A stretch of 17,882 nucleotides of DNA from Deltaproteobacteria bacterium UBA6601 (lineage in GTDB: Bacteria > Myxococcota_A > UBA796 > UBA9615): assembly GCA_002433485.1 (NCBI GenBank), contig DJIF01000095.1, positions 1 through 17,882 on the forward strand, in the 5' to 3' direction. Shown piece by piece: positions 1 to 7,610 of this stretch. Numbering within the stretch: the stretch's first letter is position 1; each line of letters begins with the position of its first letter. A program made the position numbers and the translations under genes. Below the pieces are notes generated by a model. The model did not search any database. It was not told the origin of the DNA and saw nothing but the letters and a program-made list of their open reading frames with translations.

Positions 1-473
1 CCACCGGCGACGACGATGACTCCACCGGTGACGACGATGACTCCACCGGTGACGACGATGACTCTACCGGTGACGATGATGATTCCACCGGCGACGATGA
101 TGATAGCGCTGCTGGCGACGATGATGACTCGGTGGGCCCGGCTCCCTGGACCTTTGCTGAGGTCTACGCGATTACCAGCGCCCGTTGCGGCTGTCACAAC
201 TCTTCCAACGGCTCTGGGGGGCAGAGCCTGGGTACCACGGCGCAACAGACCTACGATGCCTGGGTCAGCGTTCCAGCGGTCAACGGCACTGCCGCAGTCT
301 CCGGTATAAATCGCATTGAGCCGGGCGATTCAGCCAACAGCTTTGTGATGAAGAAGTTGGATGGGACTCAGGGTGTTTTGGAGGGCAGCAGGATGCCGCT
401 GGGCCCCCCACTCGATCAGGAAACTCTGGACGGGATTCGTAGCTGGATTGATGCCGGCGCCCTCAATAACTAA
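1..473 (+). CDS. Secreted Asp-repeat protein with cytochrome-c-like C-terminal domain (5' partial)
   Basis: The reading frame enters from the left edge (first full codon at 3) and stops with TAA at 471-473, so the N-terminus and any signal peptide lie outside the window. The first part is five copies of a seven-residue unit TGDDDDS followed by AAGDDDDSVG, an acidic low-complexity linker. The remainder (from about position 138) looks like the small heme-c-like domains of secreted delta-type bacterial proteins: a CGCH motif near the start and, at the end, a segment of the form RIEPGDSANSFVMKKLDG, then GSRMPLG and a final IRSWIDAGA. The canonical heme motif is CxxCH; here the two cysteines are separated by one residue, so covalent heme binding is uncertain. 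The linker probably holds the domain away from the membrane or cell surface. A DDDDS linker recurs in the lipoprotein at 8937-9965. Function unknown. Confidence 0.75.
   Translation, partial: TGDDDDSTGDDDDSTGDDDDSTGDDDDSTGDDDDSAAGDDDDSVGPAPWTFAEVYAITSARCGCHNSSNGSGGQSLGTTAQQTYDAWVSVPAVNGTAAVSGINRIEPGDSANSFVMKKLDGTQGVLEGSRMPLGPPLDQETLDGIRSWIDAGALNN
3..131 (+). repeat. In-frame 21-bp tandem repeat encoding TGDDDDS
   Basis: Five consecutive 21-bp units (3-23, 24-44, 45-65, 66-86, 87-107) encode TGDDDDS, followed by one degenerate unit (AAGDDDDS, 108-131). Codons drift between GAC and GAT and between TCC, TCT and AGC, so the protein sequence is conserved more than the DNA. The array may continue left of the window. 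It is a coding minisatellite, not a CRISPR. Confidence 0.9.
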
Positions 474-521
474 GCCAGCTGTGGTTAAGTAGCGCCTCAA
501 TTGCCTTAGCCTGGGAGCAAG

Positions 522-2006
522 ATGGCCCTTACCGGACAGCAGTACCTTGACTCGCTCAGTGATGGGCGGGAGGTCTGGTTGGGGGGAGAACGGGTTGCTG
601 ATGTCGGCCAGCACCCAGCCTTTCGCATGGCGGCCCGTTCCATTGCCAGGCTCTATGACACCCTCCATGAGCCCGAGCACCAACGTGTTATCGGCTGGGA
701 GACCGATCGGGGGATTCTGAGCCATCGTGCGTTCCGGGTCGCGCGCACCCGCAATCACCTCAAAGAGCGCGCGGCAGCGATGCGTCACTGGGCCAGGCTG
801 CACTATGGCTTCATGGCTCGATCACCCGACTACAAGGCTGGTCTGGCGGTCTCTATGGGGGCCAGCCCGGACTTCTTTGAGCCCTTCGGTGACAACTGCA
901 CCCATTGGTATCAGCGTCTTGCCGATGATGTGTTGTTCATGAATCACGTGGGTGTCAACCCGATGGTCGATCGGAGCAAGCGACCTCATGAACTGCCAGA
1001 CATAAACGTTCGGGTGGTCGCTGAGCGGGACGATGGCTTTGTGGTCAGCGGCGCCAAGATGGTCGGCACCGCCGCTGCCTTTACCCACTGCAATCTGGTG
1101 TTCAGCTTCTCACCGGTGCCGCTGGACGCCGATGACTCTGATTTTGCGCTGATCTTTGTGGTTCCTTCCGCTGCCGCAGGACTGAAGATGATCTCGCGGC
1201 CGTCCTACGAACTCAAAGCGGCGGGAAGCACCCCTTTTGATTATCCGCTCTCATCCCGTTTCGATGAGAACGACGCCACGCTGGTCTTCGACAAGGTGTT
1301 CATCCCCTGGGAGAACTGTCTGGTATTTCGTGATGCTGACCGGGCCAACCGATTCTTTACCCATGCTCAGGTCACCCAGAATCTGATGTTGCACGGAGCG
1401 GTGCGCTTCGCGGTCAAGATGGAGTTCATGACCGGGCTACTCATTAAGCTGGCTCAGCAGAATGGCACCATCGGTATGCGTGGGGTGCGAGTTCGGGTGG
1501 GCGAGGTGATCTCGTATACCCAGATGTTTGCGGCCCTGGTTCGCGATGCCTGTGCTGCGCCCGATCCCGGGCCCAACGGGACGGTTGCCCCTGCTCATCG
1601 TTCCATCTTTGCGCTGCGCTCCCTGGCACCGATGATTTATCCCAAGGTGCGTGAGATCATGCAGCTGGTGGGCGGTGGAGGCTTCATTCAGCTGCCGTCA
1701 AGCTCAGCGGATCTGCTCAGCACCGAGCTTCGCCCTTATATCGATCTGTTCTACCAGGGCACTGAGGCCTCAGCGCTGCAGCGGATCAAGCTGTGGAAGT
1801 TGGCATGGGATGCTATCGGCACTGAGTTTGGCGGGCGCCAGGAGCTGTTTGAGCGTTGCTACGCCGGCAACATCGACAACGTGCGACTGGAGAATCTGTT
1901 CCTGGCCGAGCACAACGGCGACTTAGAGCGTCTCACCGGAGTGGTCGAAGAGTGCCTCGGTGACTATGACCTGGGTGGCTGGCAGGTCAGCCCCTGGAAG
2001 GACTGA
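522..2006 (+). CDS. HpaB-family FADH2-dependent monooxygenase, oxygenase component
   Basis: A 494-residue protein of the 4-hydroxyphenylacetate 3-monooxygenase / pyoverdin-chromophore F family, the usual length for HpaB. These enzymes use FADH2 from a separate reductase to ortho-hydroxylate phenols in the cytosol. The motif RSPDY falls at residues 100-104 and FMNHVGVNP around 139-147. Arg100, Tyr104 and His142 sit at the same numbers as the substrate-binding residues I recall for the Thermus thermophilus HpaB structure. A glycine-rich GGGGFIQLPS segment lies near residue 387, and a YQGTEAS segment follows near 414. The ATG at 522 has GGGAG at 513-517. No HpaC-type flavin reductase is present in the window, so the partner must be elsewhere or shared. 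The substrate could also be tyrosine, chlorophenol or a secondary-metabolite phenol; the family is confident, the substrate is not. It converges on the sugar dehydrogenase gene with only 33 bp between. Confidence 0.85.
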   Translation: MALTGQQYLDSLSDGREVWLGGERVADVGQHPAFRMAARSIARLYDTLHEPEHQRVIGWETDRGILSHRAFRVARTRNHLKERAAAMRHWARLHYGFMARSPDYKAGLAVSMGASPDFFEPFGDNCTHWYQRLADDVLFMNHVGVNPMVDRSKRPHELPDINVRVVAERDDGFVVSGAKMVGTAAAFTHCNLVFSFSPVPLDADDSDFALIFVVPSAAAGLKMISRPSYELKAAGSTPFDYPLSSRFDENDATLVFDKVFIPWENCLVFRDADRANRFFTHAQVTQNLMLHGAVRFAVKMEFMTGLLIKLAQQNGTIGMRGVRVRVGEVISYTQMFAALVRDACAAPDPGPNGTVAPAHRSIFALRSLAPMIYPKVREIMQLVGGGGFIQLPSSSADLLSTELRPYIDLFYQGTEASALQRIKLWKLAWDAIGTEFGGRQELFERCYAGNIDNVRLENLFLAEHNGDLERLTGVVEECLGDYDLGGWQVSPWKD

Positions 2007-2039
2007 GGGCGAGGTCCTTACCCTATTGTTGGATGTCGG

Positions 2040-3245
2040 CTAGCGCGGTACCAGCTTGCGCAATTGACCCTCATTGGTAGCCACATAGAGCTCGCCATCC
2101 AGATCACGGCCGAAGGTCGTCCAGGTGCCGCCGAAGCTGCCGAGCGCGGTGATGGCTGCCGGTTGGCCGTTGTTGGTTGGGAGGTCAAGCGCCCACAGCG
2201 CGCCGCTGATGTGGTCACCGAAGATGTACTTGCCCTTGAGCGCCGGGATCGCTGAGCCCCCATAGAAGTAGCCGCCGATCACCGCTCGACCGTCACGTCG
2301 AGTGTATTCATAGATGGGGGCTTCGAAGTCCGTTCCATCTCGCCCCTGAGCCTGCTCAGAGCAGCGCTGGTGTGCGATGCTGCTCTCGCGAATGCACCAG
2401 CCGTAGTTGCCGCCGCGGACTACGAGGTCGATCTCCTCAAGGGCATCTTGACCGACGTCGGCCACCACCATCTGGCCGCTGGGGCTGAAGGTGAAGCGCC
2501 AGGGATTACGGAAGCCGAAAGCCCATACCTCTGGCAGGTGCCCGCCATCCAGAAAGGGATTGTCGGCGGGCAGACCGTAGGGCCGGCCAGCGCTCGGCTG
2601 GTCGGGATCGATGCGAATGATCGAGCCGTGGTAGTTGGTGGTGTCCTGGGATCGATTGTCGGGGTCGTTCTGGAAGCCGCCATCGCCGAAGGCGGTGTAT
2701 AGATAGCCGTCTGGCCCAAACGCGACCTGACCACCGTTGTGGCCCTCCTGGGGTTGTTCCAGCTCGAACAGAATCCGTTGGTCAACGGCCTTCATGGTCT
2801 CAAGGCTGGTGCCCTCGATGCGGTATTCGCTGATTACGCTTTGGCCGCCATCCCGTGTCGCTCGGAGGTGATAGGTGTAGAGCTTGCTGGTATTGGGATA
2901 GTCGGGGTGGAAGGTGAATCCAACTAGACCCTTCTCCATGTACGCTGAACCGATCCGCTTGACCTGTAGCAGGGTGCCGCTGGCGCCGTCGCTGAGGCGA
3001 TGCCAGACCAGTTGCCCGCGGCGCTGGGCGATCACCAGTACCGGGTCGTCTGCGTTGCCGGGCAAAAAGCCGATGTCGGTTGGATTGGGTGCCGAGAGCT
3101 GGCGCTCGCCGGCCATGATGGGGGCCAGGCTTACGGCGATCTGTGGCCGCTCCCGGTCGAGTCCTCGAAAGCTTGGCTTGGCGGTGACGCAGCCGCTGAG
3201 CAGAACGCTTGAGAACAGCACAATCAGAATGGCTCGGATCCGCAT
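2040..3245 (-). CDS. PQQ-dependent sugar dehydrogenase family lipoprotein (GSDH/YliI-like)
   Basis: A 401-residue beta-propeller protein of the glucose/sorbosone dehydrogenase family. Members such as soluble aldose dehydrogenase oxidise sugars in the periplasm using pyrroloquinoline quinone. The N-terminus is a lipoprotein signal with lipobox LLSGC (Cys19); Val follows the cysteine, so there is no Asp retention signal and outer-membrane sorting is likely. Family motifs in order: GLVGFTFHPDY (106-116), HNGGQVAFGPDG (169-180, with His169 at the position of the catalytic histidine), GDGG (187-190), RIDPD (211-215), YGLPADNPF (223-231), EVWAFGFRNPWRF (239-251), ADVGQ (262-266) and GGNYGW (278-283). 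The ATG at 3245 is preceded by a very strong GAGGAGG ribosome-binding site. The stop is TAG at 2042-2040. Some family members have lost PQQ activity; sugar specificity cannot be read from the sequence. Confidence 0.87.
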   Translation of the reverse strand: MRIRAILIVLFSSVLLSGCVTAKPSFRGLDRERPQIAVSLAPIMAGERQLSAPNPTDIGFLPGNADDPVLVIAQRRGQLVWHRLSDGASGTLLQVKRIGSAYMEKGLVGFTFHPDYPNTSKLYTYHLRATRDGGQSVISEYRIEGTSLETMKAVDQRILFELEQPQEGHNGGQVAFGPDGYLYTAFGDGGFQNDPDNRSQDTTNYHGSIIRIDPDQPSAGRPYGLPADNPFLDGGHLPEVWAFGFRNPWRFTFSPSGQMVVADVGQDALEEIDLVVRGGNYGWCIRESSIAHQRCSEQAQGRDGTDFEAPIYEYTRRDGRAVIGGYFYGGSAIPALKGKYIFGDHISGALWALDLPTNNGQPAAITALGSFGGTWTTFGRDLDGELYVATNEGQLRKLVPR

Positions 3246-3248
3246 AAT

Positions 3249-3259
3249 CCCTCCTCCTC
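3249..3259 (-). promoter_or_regulatory. Strong Shine-Dalgarno site of the sugar dehydrogenase gene
   Basis: On the minus strand GAGGAGGAGGG lies directly upstream of the ATG at 3245, with the GGAGG core about 7 nt from the start. It fixes the start codon and is stronger than any other ribosome-binding site seen in the window. Confidence 0.8.
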
Positions 3260-3348
3260 ATCGGCTTTGTCAGCTGCGCTGATCGCCGCGAGTACCTACC
3301 TGCTGCGAGCCTATCAGAAGATGGCTTAAGACAGCCTCATTGAAGTGC

Positions 3349-4281
3349 TCAGTGGGTGCGCAGCCAATCCATGATGAGCGGGGCGAATTGGGCGTTCAGG
3401 ATTGGCACGTGACCGCCTAGAGGCAGGCTCCACAGGGAAGCTCGGTGGCCGGCTGTGCATTCGGATGCGAAGTTGAGCACCTCGGTGTCCGTTCCGCTCT
3501 GCGTTCGGGTCAGGTTCAGTTCGGCAGCTTCACTGGGGTTGTTGGCGTTGCAGCCCGCTCGTCGGGCCCAGCGCTCGGTGAGCTCTACCGCCCCGGGATA
3601 ATTGAAGCTGCCTGCATAGGGGATGGTCGAGTCCAGCATTCCGTGGATTTGCAGGACACTGACCGGCTGCTCAGGACTGCAGTCCCCTTCGTTGGGATAA
3701 CCAGAGCCAGCCAGGCTGACGATGGCTCGTACCCGCTCGGGCAGCTCACAGGCCATGCGATACGACATAAAGCCGCCGTTGGAGTGTCCGGTGAAGTAGA
3801 CCTTGTCGTTGTTGATGGTGGCGAAGGAGTCGATCTCTTCGATCAGGGAGTGCAGGTATCCCACATCATCGACCCCAGAGTTGTAGAAGTCGCAGCAGCC
3901 TGGCGGCCCATTCCAGAACCGCCGCCCGCTTAGATCGATGGTTCCGTTGGGTAGAACCAGCACAAAATCGAGCTCTTCCACCTGCCGACCCAGCCCGAAC
4001 AGAAAGTCCTGTGCCAATGCGTTGGCCGAGTAGCCGTGCAGCAGAAAAACCACGTCCATCGGCCGATTGGCACACCACCCGACCGGGCCCAGCAGGGTTG
4101 CAGGTCGATCGCTCGGCCCGATCTCGAGCTCGCTGCCCATGGGCTGGCAGGGCTCTGCTTGAGGGCTGCTTTCAGTTGCGTTGTCGGTACCTGGTCCCGG
4201 CATCTGGGCAGGGCCTGAACCCGTACAAGAGCAGCCCGTCAGCGCCAGGGTCAGCGCCAGAGTTGCCTTGTATCGGTGCAT
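3349..4281 (-). CDS. Secreted esterase / PHB-depolymerase-like (LpqC family) lipoprotein
   Basis: A 310-residue alpha/beta hydrolase of the poly(3-hydroxybutyrate) depolymerase / feruloyl-esterase family. The open frame extends to 4353, but I start it at the ATG at 4281 because that puts a signal peptide and lipobox (LALTGC, Cys17) at the N-terminus and avoids overlap with the divergent gene; no clear Shine-Dalgarno site supports any candidate start. A Ser/Pro/Gly-rich linker (about 20-45) follows. Then come LLHGYSAN (80-87, oxyanion side), FWNGPPGCCDF (122-132), the nucleophile elbow GHSNGG (Ser167), IHGMLDSTIPY with Asp217, and GGHVP with His291, giving a complete Ser-Asp-His triad. Paired cysteines suggest disulfides in the periplasm or outside the cell. 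Substrate unknown: a polyester, feruloylated polysaccharide or other ester. Confidence 0.82.
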   Translation of the reverse strand: MHRYKATLALTLALTGCSCTGSGPAQMPGPGTDNATESSPQAEPCQPMGSELEIGPSDRPATLLGPVGWCANRPMDVVFLLHGYSANALAQDFLFGLGRQVEELDFVLVLPNGTIDLSGRRFWNGPPGCCDFYNSGVDDVGYLHSLIEEIDSFATINNDKVYFTGHSNGGFMSYRMACELPERVRAIVSLAGSGYPNEGDCSPEQPVSVLQIHGMLDSTIPYAGSFNYPGAVELTERWARRAGCNANNPSEAAELNLTRTQSGTDTEVLNFASECTAGHRASLWSLPLGGHVPILNAQFAPLIMDWLRTH

Positions 4282-4318
4282 TGTGGATCTGCTGTAGGGG
4301 GGCTTCGACTTCATCGCT

Positions 4319-5185
4319 ATGCACGATACAGTTTGCGTCGTGGAACTCTTCATCGCCAGCTGTTGTGTGCTGCCAGAGCCGGACTTTGATGCGCAACCCC
4401 TGGATCAGGCGCTGCGGGCGCAAGGAGTGGTGCCTACGGTGCTGGGCTGGGATGATCCTGCCGCAGCCTGGCGGCAGGCTGAGGCAGTCCTGATCCGCTC
4501 GACCTGGAACTATCCGCAGCACCCTGAGGCCTTTCTTCGCTGGCTTGATTTGGTTGCAGCCCATGCTTCGATCTGGAATCCGGCCGAGGTGGTGCGCTGG
4601 AATCTCCACAAGGGCTATCTGTGCGAGCTTGGTGATGCGGGGGTACCGGTGACACCGACTCTGCTGCTGCCGCGACATAGCACCGCTGAGCTGCCTGTGC
4701 TGTTGGCTGCTCAGCAGTGGTCGCGAGCCGTTATCAAGCCGGCGATTTCTGCTGGCTCCTACCGAACCTTGCGCGTCGACGATCCAAACAGCAAGTCGGC
4801 TCAGGCCCATCTGGAGGGGCTGTTGCGCGACGGTGATGTGCTCATTCAGCGCTATCTGGACTCCGTTGAGGACTATGGTGAGCGGGCCCTGGTGTGGATT
4901 GATGGAGAGCTCACCCATGCAGTGCGTAAGAGCCCGCGCTGGGCCGGCGAGGATGAGTCGGTCTCGGCCGCTCTGTCGATCACCGCTGCTGAGCGTGCGC
5001 TTGCTGATGCGGCACTGGCAAAGGTCCCGGGCGAGCTGCTCTACGCCCGGATTGATGTGGCCCCCGGTCCTGCTGGCGCTCCGGTGCTGATGGAGTTGGA
5101 GCTGATCGAGCCGTCGCTGTTCTTTCCTCAGCATCCCCCTGCGCTGACTCGCTATGCCAGTTCAGTTGCCGCTCGGCTGCGCTGA
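4319..5185 (+). CDS. ATP-grasp superfamily ligase (DcsG/RimK-like)
   Basis: A 288-residue single-domain ATP-grasp protein. The family activates a carboxylate as acyl-phosphate and joins it to an amine or similar nucleophile. Visible: an N-terminal substrate-side region with IRSTWNYPQHPEAFL (59-73) and WNPAEVVRWNLHKGYL (86-101), the ATP lysine in VIKPAISAGS (Lys140), the hinge-like LIQRYL (175-180), RID (244-246) and the Mg-binding acidic end MELELIEPSLFF (258-269; Glu259, Glu261 and Glu264 are the candidate ligands). This pattern matches the group containing the cycloserine-pathway ATP-grasp DcsG and many uncharacterised hypothetical ligases. The ATG at 4319 has no good Shine-Dalgarno site; GTG at 4340 is an alternative start. 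It is divergent from the esterase gene with about 37 bp between. No biosynthetic partner is adjacent, so the product is unknown. Confidence 0.8.
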   Translation: MHDTVCVVELFIASCCVLPEPDFDAQPLDQALRAQGVVPTVLGWDDPAAAWRQAEAVLIRSTWNYPQHPEAFLRWLDLVAAHASIWNPAEVVRWNLHKGYLCELGDAGVPVTPTLLLPRHSTAELPVLLAAQQWSRAVIKPAISAGSYRTLRVDDPNSKSAQAHLEGLLRDGDVLIQRYLDSVEDYGERALVWIDGELTHAVRKSPRWAGEDESVSAALSITAAERALADAALAKVPGELLYARIDVAPGPAGAPVLMELELIEPSLFFPQHPPALTRYASSVAARLR

Positions 5186-5197
5186 TCGAAGCTGGCC

Positions 5198-6268
5198 TCA
5201 GGCTACCGCGGGCTCGCTCGGCGCGCCCGGCCCCGGTTGGCCGTGCTGCCCGCTTCCGCTGCGGTGCTTCCAAGCCTCAAGCCAGGCTCCAAGCACGCCT
5301 CTGGAGAAGGTCTGACGGTAGGTCTCATCATCGAGCAGTTGGCGGTGAACCTGGCCCAGCGCGTGATACGGCAGGTGTGGCAACTCGTGGTGGAGGGCGT
5401 GAAAGCGAGAGCCGAGCGGTGAGATCAAGCCTCCGACCAGGGCGTGACCGGCAAAGGTCGTTGCATCGTGAACCTGGTCCAAGCCGCTCATTGGTGCACC
5501 GTCACTGCGGTAGCGATGAATGACCAGAGTACGCCACTGGTTGAGCATTAGAGAGGCGGACATCACGATCAGGCGCTGCAGGTGAACAAAAAGGGCCAGC
5601 CAGCCCAACCAGGTGGCCGTCAAAGCGGCCCAGATGAACAGGAAGCAGGCAATTTCCTGCCAGCGCCAGATCTTGCGTTCTGCGCCTCTTGGCGCCGGAC
5701 GGTCGTAACCGGCGTTGATATCCACCGTAGAGAACTTGCGGACCAGGTGGGCGCGTAGTTTGGGGTGGAGCAGTGATAGGGGAGCCAGCAGACCGAAGCG
5801 AAGGGGTAGCAGTAGCGGGACCAGGCCGAACCCGACAACCGACTGCAGCATTCGTAAGCGGGTCCAAGAGGCGATGGGCGCATACTCTGGGTCGCGCTCT
5901 GTTCCGTAGCTGTACGCGCGGTGGTGATCGCGGTGCGCCAGCATCATCATGCTCGGTAGCAGGATCGGGATACCTATCAGCAGATTCCAGGCCAGTGAAA
6001 AGCCTGGCAACTCACGCTCGCTGCGGTGACTGAGTTCGTGCATGAAGTAGCCGACCCGCAGGAAGATCAACGTATCGGCCGCAGTGGTCAGCAGGTAAGC
6101 GGGCGAGCCCAAAGGGAGGGTGCAGCTGTAGGCAAAGAGAGCCCAGGCCAGGGAGCCACTGAGCAACAGGTCTAGCCAATAGATCCAGCGGCGAGGTGGG
6201 TGGGCGCGGGTCAGGGCTCGACGCTGCTCTGAACTGAGCATCCAGTGGCGCTTGGACCCTGAGCTCAT
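5198..6268 (-). CDS. Membrane fatty acid desaturase family protein
   Basis: A 356-residue integral membrane di-iron enzyme of the fatty acid desaturase/hydroxylase family (PF00487 type). The three histidine boxes are present: HELSH (77-81), HRDHH (112-116) and FHALHH (289-294, followed by ELPHLPYHAL). Hydrophobic segments near 30-70, 92-110, 142-166 and 206-245 fit four membrane spans with the boxes on the cytosolic side. The final 25 residues are a polar Gly/Pro/Ser/His tail without a known role. The start ATG at 6268 overlaps the stop of the upstream metallo-hydrolase as ATGA, so the two are translationally coupled. The substrate could be acyl-lipid, acyl-CoA, a carotenoid or a sphingolipid-like compound; the coupling to a NAPE-PLD-like hydrolase favours a lipid substrate. 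Confidence 0.87.
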   Translation of the reverse strand: MSSGSKRHWMLSSEQRRALTRAHPPRRWIYWLDLLLSGSLAWALFAYSCTLPLGSPAYLLTTAADTLIFLRVGYFMHELSHRSERELPGFSLAWNLLIGIPILLPSMMMLAHRDHHRAYSYGTERDPEYAPIASWTRLRMLQSVVGFGLVPLLLPLRFGLLAPLSLLHPKLRAHLVRKFSTVDINAGYDRPAPRGAERKIWRWQEIACFLFIWAALTATWLGWLALFVHLQRLIVMSASLMLNQWRTLVIHRYRSDGAPMSGLDQVHDATTFAGHALVGGLISPLGSRFHALHHELPHLPYHALGQVHRQLLDDETYRQTFSRGVLGAWLEAWKHRSGSGQHGQPGPGAPSEPAVA

Positions 6269-7317
6269 GGCTGCTTCCTGGTGGTCTGGATCGGAATGCT
6301 GGCGCCGTGCGCCAGTACCTCGACCCGCTCTGCCGTCAGGCCGAGCTCAGTGAGGGCGGAATTGAGGATCTGTCGACCGTGGTCGAGCGGCTCATCGCTG
6401 AGATCAAAGGTCCCCCAGTGCATCGCAAGCATGCGCTCTGCACCAAGGTCTAGGAGTGCCTGAAGTGACTCTCTGGGGTTCATGTGCTGCGGCTTCATAA
6501 ACCAGCGCGGCTCGTAGGCTCCCAGCGGCAGGACCGCCAGGTCCAGGCCTGGGAAGACCCGGCCGATGGCCTCGAAGCCACCGAAGTAGCCGGTATCGCC
6601 AGAGTGGTAAAGGCTACAGGGCCCACGCACTACCCAGCCGCCCCACAGGGCTTTGTTGGTGTCAAATGGACCGCGCTTGTGCCAGTGCTGAGCGGGTACC
6701 AGGTGCACTTCAGTGCCCTGCAACTCAAGCCCTTGCCACCAGTCCAGCTCAAGGCGCCGCCGGCACGAGCTGGGGAGGTAGCGAGACAGGCCAAGGGGGG
6801 TGATGAACAGCAGCTCGTCGCCGAAGCGTCGAGCAAGAGCCCGGAGCGATCCCCGACACAGGTGGTCGTAGTGACCGTGACTGATAAGTACTGCCTGGAT
6901 CTCGGGGAGTTCGTCTACTCGCATGGGAGCGCGGGCCTTGCGGGGCAGCAGCCCGCCGATGCGCCCCAGGACCGGATCGATGAGGACCGAGAGTCGGCCG
7001 ACCTGGGCCAGAACTGAGGCGTGCCCTAGCCAGGCGATGCGGCCGCCCTCGGGGAGCTTCAAATAGCGGGTCGAAGGATGGCTGAGAACCTCAATGCTGG
7101 GCCGCTGCCGCTTCTCTCTGGCGAAGGGATTTGCCGAGCGACGCCAGCGCAGGAAGTCGGCAAAACGGTCGCTTAGCGGCTCAGTCCAGGGGTTGATGAA
7201 GTGCTCGCCCCTGCGGTTTTCTCCAAAGTAGATGTGCAGAGCTTCCGGCAGTTCGTCGCTGGTCACCGGGCAGGGCAAAATCTCGGGAACTGCAGCTTGC
7301 TGATCCTTCTGCATCAT
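6265..7317 (-). CDS. NAPE-PLD-like metallo-beta-lactamase-fold hydrolase
   Basis: A 350-residue MBL-fold protein close in motif order to N-acylphosphatidylethanolamine phospholipase D and bacterial RomA/UlaG-like proteins. The N-terminal signature FINPWTEPLSDRFADFLRW (40-58) is followed by IAWLGHASVL (94-103), DPVL (114-117), the zinc motif SHGHYDHL (His147, His149, Asp151, His152), PAQHWHKRGPFDTNKALWGG (208-227), YHSGDTGYF (237-245, Asp241) and MHWGTF (299-304, His300). These supply the metal ligands expected for a two-metal active site. The frame is open up to 7491, but the homologous part begins near the ATG pair at 7317/7314, so I use 7317; the ribosome-binding site is weak. It overlaps the downstream desaturase by 4 bp. 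No signal peptide is visible, so it is probably cytosolic or membrane-peripheral, acting on a phospholipid or N-acyl lipid. The precise substrate is unproven. Confidence 0.82.
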   Translation of the reverse strand: MMQKDQQAAVPEILPCPVTSDELPEALHIYFGENRRGEHFINPWTEPLSDRFADFLRWRRSANPFAREKRQRPSIEVLSHPSTRYLKLPEGGRIAWLGHASVLAQVGRLSVLIDPVLGRIGGLLPRKARAPMRVDELPEIQAVLISHGHYDHLCRGSLRALARRFGDELLFITPLGLSRYLPSSCRRRLELDWWQGLELQGTEVHLVPAQHWHKRGPFDTNKALWGGWVVRGPCSLYHSGDTGYFGGFEAIGRVFPGLDLAVLPLGAYEPRWFMKPQHMNPRESLQALLDLGAERMLAMHWGTFDLSDEPLDHGRQILNSALTELGLTAERVEVLAHGASIPIQTTRKQP

Positions 7318-7610
7318 GGGGCAGCCTAACAGTTTATGGTGCGGAGACTTGGTGCCAGGAGTCCCTGCCGGATTGGCTGCTGTAGACTTTGCTTGCTGCT
7401 GGGCTGTGAAGCTGCAGTCGTCAGCGGTGCGTGGCGCGATGAGCTGCGGCAGCTTGCCGGGTAGCCCCCCTGCGGTTCTGCCCAGAGCCAATGGTGCTGG
7501 GCTGCAGCTCTACCAACATTCGGCCTGGGAGTTTTTGTGCTGCCTGCTATATAGGGACGGTTCGGGGCCTGAGAGCGGCCCCGCAAAAAAGGGATTGGGA
7601 GCTCTTTATC
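7318..7610. other. Divergent intergenic region with leader hairpin
   Basis: About 290 bp separate the metallo-hydrolase (-) and the secreted MopE protein (+). Open frames cross it on both strands, but neither extension resembles a protein family, so I treat it as non-coding. A TATATA stretch at 7548-7553 is a possible -10 for the plus-strand gene, though no convincing -35 is seen. A perfect 7-bp inverted repeat CGGGGCC/GGCCCCG (7563-7569 and 7577-7583, 7-nt loop) followed by GC and an A-run lies 27 bp before the start at 7611. It has no T-run on either side in the terminating direction, so it is more likely a 5'-leader hairpin. Confidence 0.5.

Noticed and set aside
3..131. CRISPR-like array
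   Set aside because: The repeats are directly adjacent without spacers, in frame and coding.
4282..4353. Upstream extension of the esterase lipoprotein to the ATG at 4353
   Set aside because: It would place 24 polar residues before the signal peptide and overlap the divergent ATP-grasp start.
4172..5134. 320-codon open frame on the minus strand
   Set aside because: Antisense to the ATP-grasp gene, which has clear conserved motifs; the frame has no recognisable domain.
7318..7491. N-terminal extension of the NAPE-PLD-like hydrolase to 7491
   Set aside because: The added 58 residues do not resemble the family, and the ATG pair at 7317/7314 lies just before the conserved part.
7563..7590. Rho-independent terminator
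   Set aside because: The stem is followed by A and not T on the plus strand, and no T-run follows it on the minus strand.
7491..7610. N-terminal extension of the MopE protein to 7491
   Set aside because: It would bury the signal peptide; ATG 7611 has a ribosome-binding site.
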